From Himantopus leucocephalus (Eukaryota; Chordata; Aves; Charadriiformes; Recurvirostridae), in contig RSEF01000031.1 in assembly GCA_003993805.1 (NCBI GenBank), positions 51,052,543 to 51,116,542 on the forward strand: 64,000 nt of DNA. Reading direction: 5' to 3'. Shown piece after piece: positions 55,081 through 64,000 of the stretch. Every line of letters begins with the position of its first letter. Within the stretch, counting starts at the first letter, position 1. The notes beneath the pieces are model-generated. The model saw only the letters and a program-made list of their open reading frames with translations. It was not told the DNA's origin and made no database searches. The position numbers and the translations under genes are program-made.

Positions 55081-57447
55081 TAACTCCAGTACAAGTCTCC
55101 GCGTTTCTTCCCCGCAGCTCCATCCCCTCCCCTCCCCGTGAAACGCCGAGGCAAACGTCTGTCTGCACCGTTTGTGTGTAACATAGGTACGCGTGTCCTG
55201 CACCACAACGTGCTCCGCTGATTTACAGGTCGGTTTCTCAGCGGTGTGTATGGGCAGCGTCGCCTTTGCGCATCGCTAATGGTGTCAGCTGTGAATGCGT
55301 GAGTAACGGTTGGAAGGAGCGGGGTCTGTGTCGGTACATGCAGAACAAACGAGCAAATTGAGAGTAGATGAGAGAGCACTCAGAAGAGCAGATAGCATGG
55401 GACAACAATAGAAGTTTAACTGACATATTTTGGGGGACAGGAGAGTTACTTACGCACACGAGAAAGCTGTATTTCAGGGCTAAACAGAGCACATTAAAAC
55501 TTATCCATCAGGAATGTTAGTTTAGAATGGATTTTAAAAATCTAAATTGAAAAAAAGAAGGAAAATATACACAAAATCCTTGCTAAAACAACTTCATGGG
55601 ATTACTCTAGAACAACAAAAGCCAGGAAACGGAGAGTTAAGATTAACTTGTTTTGTTTTGGCTGGAGATTTCAGTAGTCTCCAAACAGCGGGCGATCTGA
55701 CATACCGCATACTTCATGCTGNAGGAAAAAAAAAAAAAAAAAAAGAAAAAGGAAAAAGAATAAAGAAAGAACCTGACTTCTTGGCTGGTTATGCTTTTAA
55801 TCGTGTACTGTGGGTTTTGGAGGTATTTCCGTTGTGCCAGTCTGACCCCTCACGATATGTGTTATTTATGGTTCATTTGGAAGAAGTGTAAAATATTAAT
55901 TTGGACAGCCTCCTTGCTACATTTAGGTTTTGATTAGCTTTTTAAAGGCTCGTGGTGCTTTAAACCATTTCGCACATCATCTTTTTAAAACATGCCGTGT
56001 AGGGTAATTTATTGCAGCAGCTCGTGAGGGTTTGGATTGCAGTATATGGAGCCGCTCTTTAATGCTTCAGAAACCCTCGTTCAGTTTGTGCCGCGAGGTG
56101 CACGGGAGATAAGTAGCAGCTGTATTGCAGCCTGGCCAACAACCGGAGAGCAGCACGCTGGAAAAAAAATCTGTGCTAAATATAAGCTTAAGCAAAGCTG
56201 CTTGTATTTTCATTTCTCTCAGCAAGAAAAATGGTGACGGCTTTGCTGAGGGGGTGTTTGCGTCGATGTTCGTTGTTGCCAGGATCCTCACACACCGAAG
56301 CGGTACTTGGTGGCCGTCTGCGTGAGCTGGGTGTCCGTGGCAGAGGGAAGCGTGCCGGGATTCCCTCCCTGAAAATGTTCCTGGTGGACGCGGGGTGCAG
56401 GCATGGCCACGGTGGTCCCGCTCCCCCCAGAGCGAGGGGGGCAAACGGCGCGGGGCAGAGCAGAGCAAGGACTCGGGGAGGGCTCTGCCTGGCGCCGCCA
56501 TTCTTCACCTCTCTTTCCTAAGCTCTTCAGAGCTGCAAGACTTTTCGTTTTGTGTTGGAAGAACACGTCACACTCTATCCTTCCACGGTCTTGTTCGTGG
56601 GGATGGAGGAGCAGCTCTGGGAGAAAGTGATGGAGCAGTAATTGGCACTAATGATGTGTATCTGAGAAGAGAAGGAAGCCAGCAATCAAAAGAAAAAAAA
56701 AGTGCTGTGATTCACACTCTATGCAAATGGGCTAACCTTCCATTTATATTCATTTACACCCCATTTTATTTTTTCACAGTATTGCTGAAATGGGCAGAAG
56801 TTGCTAGAATAATTCATGTTTGCTTTCCAAATACTACATAAGCTATTCAAAGAAAATTTTGATTTTTCAGGCAAATTGTGCTATTGGGCTGTATCCCATT
56901 GTCCAGCAGAACAACATACCATAACGACCAAAGCCGGGCTTCCTGCTGATTGCGTCAAGCAGACATTGGAATCCTCTTGAGCTGGTGTCAGTTTGCTGTG
57001 CTGGTTTGCCAGCTGAAAAAATATAGCAGAGAGGTGCTATTTCGTCACTGCTAAATACCAGCCTGAGGATTTACAGCAGCCAGGATCAACGATTAACGAG
57101 TTCCCACGCAGTGCTCAGCCTGCTTACCTGCCTGTGGCGTCTGCAGCATCGATGCAGTGATGGAGGTGGAAACCCTGAGAAACGTCAGCGGATTGCCAAC
57201 ACCTTACGGGACATTTTAAATGAAGGATTTGGTGCAGTTTGTACACTAGAAGTGAACGGGAAAGCGTTCCAGTGCATAGTGCTTGACTTAGCACGCTCTC
57301 ATTTGGCTAGTTGGAAGGTCATTCTTGTCGTTCGTATTTAATTCATCCAGTTGTTGCTTTGTTGTCTTGTGTCAGCTTATGTTGGTCACGGTGCAGTGGT
57401 GTTTCTACCTTCATAATTCCCTGTATTCGGTCAAGAAATCAAATAAA
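55081..57447. other. Intergenic
   Basis: There is no recognised gene. A single N at 55722 precedes a long A/G-rich run (about 55723-55770). Confidence 0.6.
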
Positions 57448-57776
57448 GGTGTACCTAAAGGGGCTCCAGGAGAGCTGGGGAGGGACTTTTTACAAGGGCG
57501 TGTAGTGACAGGACGAGGGGGAATTGCTTCAAACTGGGAGAGGGGAGATTTAGAATAGATATTAGGGAGAAATTTTTCACCCTGAGGGTTGTGAGCCCCT
57601 GTGGCAGGTTGCCCCGAGAAGCTGTGGCTGCCCCATCCCTGGAGGTGTTCAAGGCCAGGTTGGACGGGGCTTGGAGCAACCTGGGCTGGTGGGAGGTGTC
57701 CCTGCCCAGGGCAGGGGGGTGGAGCTGGATGGTTTTCAAGGTCCCTTCCAACCCAAACTGTTCTGTGATTCTAAGA
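57448..57776 (+). mobile_element. CR1 LINE, longest 3' fragment in the window
   Basis: This forward copy reaches further 5' than the others: ctccaggagagctggggagg, then agtgacaggacgagggggaa and gatttagaatagatattagg, then the common tail ending ttctgtgattctaag. It lies in the region upstream of ELL2. Confidence 0.92.
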
Positions 57777-60700
57777 AGAGTGACAACACAGAAACGTGGA
57801 CTGTGAGAGCCAAGCCGGGGGCATCTGTCCCCTCTCCCTGTCCACCCTCAGCAGGAGGGGAGAAGCGGACCGAGTGAGGTGGCTCCATGGCTTAATCTAG
57901 AAGGCTTTGACTTAAAATGTTTGTTAATCTTTTGTGTCCTTTTTGCTTCTTAGCAGAACCTAAATATGAACACTCCTGCTGAATTTTTTGAAAGTTTTGT
58001 TATTTGTTCTATGTATGGCTGTGGTGGAAGAAGGACAGCCACCTGGAGTAGCATCTACGGGTCCAGAGCCTGGCAGGTGTCCTGGGAGATTACAGCCTCA
58101 TGAATACAAAAACATAACAAACAACATAACAAATGTTATCACAACGTTTCTGATAATGAAAGCATGTGTTTTCAGCCATCGTGGAGAAAAGCTTGAAAAT
58201 AGGGATGGAGCATAAGTTGCCAATTGCCTGCAAAAGTTTTGTCCTGTATGGCCAAGATTCACATTTTAACCTCTCTGCTTATCCTGGTGCTGTCTGTGGA
58301 AGCAAGACTGCCTGCATCAACTGAAGAGGGACTGAGGTTCCACCAAAAGCTCATCACCATCCCACTGTCTGTAGATGGAGAAGGTACCCCGGTGCGAGGG
58401 GATGAAGCTTTTCTCATAACATCTTCTGGTCCTGCTTCTCCCTGGGCTGCAGCACAGGCTGGGGGTGAGACTGGGTCTCCTCCGGTGGGCACCAGCAGCC
58501 CCTCACCATTGCCCCGCTCCAGGCAGCCTCTTCCACCTCCTCTGCCCGGGAAAATGCGGTTTTGGACAGTGGAGGAAGGTGGGGACATCATCACAGGGGA
58601 GACAACAGCAGTCAGGATGGTAAAACCCTGTGAAATGAGAGAGGTTTGCAAGTGTAGTACAGGGTGTCCAGGGATGGGCAGCTCCAAGGAGGAGCCGTCA
58701 GCTCTGGGGGTACGAGAGTGAAGGGTGGAGCCTGGTCATCTCAGTGCTGGAACCGCCGCTCTGGGAGAGCCACCAGCGTCGGCCCCTCTTCCTTTGGCAG
58801 TCGGGGACGGCTCATGGCGATGTTCCCTGCTGCCCGTGCCAGCGCGTTAAACTGTGCAGCTTTCTCCCAGCACCAGCCAGATCTGGAAGGCCAGTCTGCC
58901 AAAATTCCCTTTTCTGGGCGTTTTGCTGCTGTGCAAGTCAGAATTTTGTCTTCCTAAGGCCACTTGTGGGTGAAAGTGTTAAAAATATGGGCTTTATGCT
59001 GTTCTTTTTGGTGTTGCATATGTTTTTGACAGTTCTTGTGGGCTTATTTTTCATGAAAAAGCTCTGAAGAAAGGTTGCTGGTGTTCGTCCCGCCAGCCGT
59101 TGCCAAAGAACCTGGGGGTCGAGGGGCAAGGAATGCCGGAGACCTGCCTGGGGGCTTCCACACCCCCACTGCAGGCACCATGGGGTCTTCCAAGTAATAA
59201 TAGGTATTATTATTAGGTTTTTTCCCCTCGTCTTTCTCTCTCGCCTAATTTGGAGTTTAATATGTGCTAGAAAGAAAGGCTGAGATTAAAATGGTGACTG
59301 AAAGTCTTCCTTTGAACTAACTGACTTCTGTTAACCACCTCTGGGGATGTTCTCCAGGTTCAACGCTGTCCTGTTGTCCCTAAGGTGGCTGGTGGGTATA
59401 CATACCCATGGGGAGCCGTGGAAGAACAGTTTTCTGCATCGGGTGGCGAGACTTCAGCAGGAATTGGCAAGATTCTTCAGTAGCAGAGACTTGTACCCGT
59501 CCGTTTGTGCATGTTCATGTGCTGTGTTCACACGGTCTGCCTGGGGAAAAATGACCCAGACAAGCCGAGCTGTCACTTCCAGCCAGGTCATAATCTTTGC
59601 TGTGCTGTGCTTCTGTCACAGCTAAATCATATACTGCACACAAATTGGGAATATTAGGTATGCGCGTCTTCTTTTACAATATTTGTTGGTTCTTAATACG
59701 ACACAGCTGGATTAATTTTAATACAATACTTTGTTAAGCACTCAGCTGAGGATGTTTTCCTGAAAGACAGGCACCTAGTGCAGGTGTGGAGAGTTAAATC
59801 AAGCTTGAACACACTATGTAATTAATTGCTCTGTCGTATGTTGCGTATTTTTATGGTCTAATAAACCCAAAGATCTGTCATCCGGGATGGTCTGATGGTT
59901 TCATTCAGCTTTCTGAAAAACTTCCAGCTCTCCCCTGCCCCTCTGTCTTCTTTCATAGTGTTTTACTGGCAGGCCTAGCTGAGTTAACAGGGCATTGGGA
60001 AATTAATTAATTGCTTTGCATACCTCTGTGCAATTTCAGACCCTGAAGTGTGTTAGTATGAAGTGTAACACTGGCGAAAGCCTTGAAGCTGGTGCTGTGA
60101 CCTGTCCATCTTCCTCCGAGAGTGAAGGTGAGGGGAGGGTGAGAATGTGGTTCCTTGTGAAGCTTCTGCGGACCAAGCTGGTCTTGGTCTCGTACAAGTG
60201 CAGTACCAGAAAAGCCTTAATAAAAATAAAAAAAAAAAATCAAAAATCTATTTTCAAATAAAGTTTCTACTTGTGAGGAAGGGGAAGGATGCTCAAGCAG
60301 CTTGAACACGTGCTAGAGGAGAAAAATCACAACCACAAAAGCTGAAATTCTTGGAAACCACCACTTTGTAGTGCCTGGGAGACATGTTTCTTCACCATTA
60401 TTCCTGCTTGGGAGACGTGTTTTCCCTTGATGTTTGTCTGCACAATATCTGCTAAGTTAGGGTGGGGATGACTCTGTGTGCCCATGCCTTGCTCTCTTCA
60501 GTAGTTTTGCATTTCCTCGGTGGGAATGAGGCAGGAATGTTCCTCAGAACCTGTTAGGGCTCCATAGGGTTTTCCAGTGGAGCAAACTATTTCTTCAGCT
60601 GGGGTGTTAGTTTTTTAGTTCGAATCTAGAATTAGATGTCTTAAGATAAGTTTTATCCTCGGAGGAGGTCTGGTTGAACATGTTCCATCAAAACAGTTTT

Positions 60701-62479
60701 CTCCAGGGGAAATACTGATTTTTCAACAAAGTTTGGGGAAAAAAAAGCACTGACTACACAGTACTCAAAATATTTTGATTTGGCAAATGCAACCAGATAC
60801 ATCATATCTCCATTTTCCAGTGGAGCCAGCTTCCCTGATGTACCGAACAAAGGACTTCCAAATTTCTTGCAGCGAGGTCTCAGCCCGTTCCGGGTGGTGT
60901 AGAGACGTTAGGAAGTGTGGCCCAGAGAGAGCAGGATCAAGAGACATGAGACGGTACTTCTGGTGACTCGTGACGGCGCCATTTCAAAATCAGCCCCTTT
61001 GGTTTTAAATTGAAATGTTTTATTTCTCACCACAGAGGAAAGCCATTCACTGAAAACCATCCCGCTTCTCAAACGATTCTTTTGCCTCAGATCCATTCGT
61101 ACAAACTCTGCTGAAGACATCAGACTTGCGTGAGCACCTCACAAGGTGGAGGATTTGAACTGTGGCAATGCCTACACTGCTAACCCATTTTGTTTAGTTT
61201 TTCCGAATGTTGGTCAGCATGACGAACGCTGACCTCTGTGTTAAGTAGCAGAGTTCTTTTATGGTATACTTTTTATGTTGCCTATAATCATCATCTCCCC
61301 CCACATTTGAAAAAGCGATTTCTAGGAATACTGCCCAGCTCTCTGTGGTAACTTAAAGAGCCTTGAAAAATGTTGTCTGACCCCGAGACTCCCCTAGGTT
61401 TGGGAATAGGCAGAGATGGGATTTCTGTCTGGACCTGTTCCTAGGCTTACAGGATTCAACTATGCTTTTAAATATGCAAAGCCTCCCTCCCAAGTAGGCT
61501 ATGTACAAAACATTTTTTGTTGCAGGAAAAAATAAGATTAAAAAAAGGGACGGAGAAGCCTTGTAGTGCTGCAGGAAAACCCAAGCGATGCGGTCCTGTC
61601 ACGTTGGTGACTCTGGTGGTGTCTGCTGCTATCAGTAACGAAGTCCACCTCATCTTCAGCAGGGTCAGACACCATCCAGGCGGTTTGGTTCCCACCGACT
61701 TATACAGCGTCAGTAAATGTGAAGGTGATAAGAAAAGGAAAGGAAAAGAAAAGAAGCAGATGAAAAACATATTTTTCTGTTATGAAGACATGAAAATATT
61801 TGTGAATTTAGCTCCTTTGTTTACGTTCTTGGGCTGGACGCTCAAGCCTTGTCTGTCTGCTTTGTATGAATGTATATAAATAACTGGAGAATGATAAGGC
61901 TTGCGACCTCAAACTTTCCCAGAAAGTGCATAAAGGTCTCCGTATTGAAGCTGGAAGTTAAACTCAAAGATTACCCTATCTGCAAACCCTGGAGTCGCGC
62001 CGCTCTGCCTCCCAGGACCGGGGGGGGACTTTCAGCACGTGAAGCTGTAGCACCAGCAGCCCACAGCGCTGGGGGAGATATGAAATGAGGAGTCGTGCCT
62101 CGTGCCTGCAAAAACAGTCTGTCTGCCCGGTTATCCAAGCAAATGCAGGCACACGCTCCCGAAAGTACGCTGGGCCCTGGAACAAAAGTAGCGGGGCGTG
62201 AAATTAAATGAAAAATTATGCAAGTGGCATGTTTTTACTCTAAGATAAATTGTATTGGACTTACTTGACAGCCTTCTCTCATAGAATGTTCATGTTTTAG
62301 GTAAAAGATACGCAGTCAGTCTAATCTATTCTGACTTAAATAAAATACTGGCTATCACAATACATTGAAAATCAGGCATAATAAATATACAACAAACTGT
62401 TCAATACAGATGTTAGTAGAAATAGCTGTGAAATGGGAAAGGAATCAGATGAAGATGACAACACTTCATGCTGAAGGCA
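57777..62479. other. Intergenic
   Basis: There is no recognised gene. An open frame at 58248-58721 (+) starts with a signal-peptide-like stretch but is unlike any family I know. A purine-rich AAGGAAAAG-type tract lies at 61728-61757. Confidence 0.55.
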
Positions 62480-63110
62480 CTATTGAGTTGAAGATTTGCC
62501 ACTGGCAAAGCAGCACAGACACTGGGTTTGGAAGCGGTGTTATTTAGTACTTTCATTAATGATCTTGGCACAAAAAAAAAAAGAAGAGTGAAATAATGAA
62601 ATTTGGTGATAGTCATACTGCAAAATTAGAAGCTGCTGTTGTTTTGGAGAGCGTTACTGCAAATATCATGCGAGTGAAGTGAAGGGGTTTGAAGACTGGA
62701 GCAACAGGTACAGGAAAACGGCCTGAACAAACCTGGCTGCCCACGACACAAGGACAAAAATGTCACTTCAGGACAGATACACGGAAAGGTTCAGTGTGGA
62801 ATGATAATTACTTCCGTGGAGCAGAGTGGTAGCCTTGTGAAAGAAATTGCTTGCTTAGCCGAGCGCTGTGCAAGGGGATCGTGCCCTATAAATTCATCAG
62901 TGTCAATGTCCAGGAGGAAAAAGAGCTGTTGAAGCGAATGGGCTTTGTTGGCAAAAGAACAAATGGCTTTAAATTAGCTGTGATAAATTTCATCTGGAAA
63001 TGGTGGAAAAGTGAAAAACCTATTTATATCTTCTTTTGGGTCAACTTGAACCGTAAACATACAGAAAAGGCTTTTCTAGTGATCTCGGATATTAAAACTA
63101 AACTGGAGCT
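62480..63110 (+). mobile_element. Possible old, decayed LINE (CR1-like) segment
   Basis: Phrases such as ttcattaatgatcttggcac, tttggtgatagtcat and, further on, aatggctttaaattagctgtgataaatttc-like wording resemble the order seen in internal and 3' CR1/L3-type sequences. The match is by pattern only and is strongly diverged; borders are rough. It could also be ordinary unique DNA. Confidence 0.3.
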
Positions 63111-63597
63111 CAGCTGTTCGTGCAGCATGTTGTATTCTTATTGCTTTTATGGTTAAAATAGCTCCAATAATTGTGGGAGTGGAGTCCAGAGTCCCCAATT
63201 CAAGCCATATGTGCTCCACAAAAATGAATACTTATGTTAATTTTTGTGTTTGGCTTTGGTCACCACGTTTTATAAAAGTTGTGAAACATACTGTGGCTAC
63301 AGTAAAATGAAAAAAATAAAAGGTCTCTCTGAGGAGCTCATGTATGTTTTGGGTTGGGTTGCCCAAGGAGCTTAGGCAGTGGGGCAGTAGCAGCCTCAGC
63401 CATTGGGTTTAAATGTGTAACTTGTTGATGAGCCCCACGTTCAAAGTCGGCTCCAGGAACATCGACAAACTCTACGGAGACCTCTGGGCAGTGAACATGG
63501 GCCCATGTTGGCCGTTCTTGGAAGTTCAGGAGAACATGCTGGGATTTTGTCCATGTGGGGTAAACTGTCCTTGCCGGGACAAGGTCACTGATGTAGC

Positions 63598-63673
63598 TGG
63601 ACCTGCTTGGGAGCAGCGGGTTGGACCATAAGACCTCCAAAGCTCCCTTCCAAACTAAATTATTCTGTGATTT
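63598..63673 (+). mobile_element. CR1 LINE, short 3' end
   Basis: The segment gcgggttggaccataagacc followed by tcccttccaaactaaattat and tctgtgattt matches a diverged CR1 terminus. The sequence just 5' of it (63400-63597) is not clearly CR1. Confidence 0.65.
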
Positions 63674-64000
63674 GAAATATCAGATTGTTTTTTGCAGGTG
63701 GGAACTGTACTCTTTTCCTGTGCTGCTGCCTTTTCCCCCGGAGTACGGATACACTCCGGTTTGAATACAAGTATCTCTCTATGCCAAACAAGGTGGTGTG
63801 CTAATATAAGTGTTGCAGTTTTAAAAAAAATCATTGTGTTGTCCTAAAGAGCTGTGTTTGTACAAGTGCCACGTGCGTGAGCTGCTCCATGCGGTCTCTG
63901 AGGGTTCTTCGCAAATCCCAGCCTCAAGCTGCTCCTTTCTCCGATCTGCGTCAAACTTGCAGACACCATGAAGGTGTTCCCCAGGAGCAGCTTCGTTACT
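63674..64000. other. Intergenic to the end of the window
   Basis: Nothing was recognised between the short CR1 end and the window border. Confidence 0.6.

Noticed and set aside
54630..55379. 249-codon open frame on the - strand, the longest intact frame in the window
   Set aside because: It spans the orphan CpG island. Its Arg/Pro/Gly/Ala-rich composition and the long overlapping frames on other frames and strands show it is a by-product of GC richness. No domain is recognisable.
60614..60630. tRNA-like T-arm (tttagttcgaatctaga)
   Set aside because: A five-pair stem with a TTCGAAT loop is present, but no A box, anticodon arm or acceptor stem can be found upstream, so it is a chance hairpin.
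1..64000. CRISPR arrays, operons, ribosome binding sites, phage or plasmid functions
   Set aside because: The window is spliced vertebrate nuclear DNA. No spaced direct-repeat array or prokaryotic gene organisation is present.

Overview
The window is vertebrate nuclear DNA, most probably from a bird. Two genes are recognisable from split, conserved exons with consensus splice sites. The interspersed repeats are 3' ends of CR1 retrotransposons, which are typical of birds and other sauropsids. Introns are short: ten RHOBTB3 exons fit in 18 kb, which suits a compact avian genome. By known synteny (RHOBTB3, GLRX and ELL2 on human 5q15, a region corresponding to the chicken Z), the segment may be Z-linked. 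That is inference, and the species cannot be told from the sequence.

Layout. Positions 1-6933 are intron. From 6934 to 25260 on the + strand lie ten coding exons of RHOBTB3, from inside the GTPase-like domain to the stop codon; the first exons (about 80 residues) lie upstream of the window. A 100-N assembly gap (25508-25607) follows the RHOBTB3 stop, inside a CR1 copy. ELL2 is on the - strand, convergent with RHOBTB3: stop at 26898, start codon at 39957, nine exons visible. A second 100-N gap (39731-39830) cuts exon 1 and takes the place of about three exons (roughly 120 residues). The ELL2 CpG-island promoter (about 39831-40800) carries GC boxes, an inverted CCAAT box, a perfect palindromic CRE, a CAG-repeat leader and a potential upstream ORF. 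From 40.8 to 64 kb is the region upstream of ELL2. I found no conserved coding exon there, only CR1 pieces, simple repeats and an isolated CpG-rich island at about 54.69-55.08 kb.

The two genes do not form a pathway. RHOBTB3 is an atypical Rho/BTB protein with ATPase activity that works at the Golgi with Rab9 and with CUL3. ELL2 is an RNA polymerase II elongation factor of the super elongation complex. They are neighbours by conserved synteny.

No new multi-gene system was found. The points most worth checking are what the two gaps hide (GLRX, ELL2 exons 2-4), the ELL2 leader (uORF plus CAG repeat), tandem splice sites in both genes, the sharp GC shift in one RHOBTB3 exon, and the orphan CpG island.
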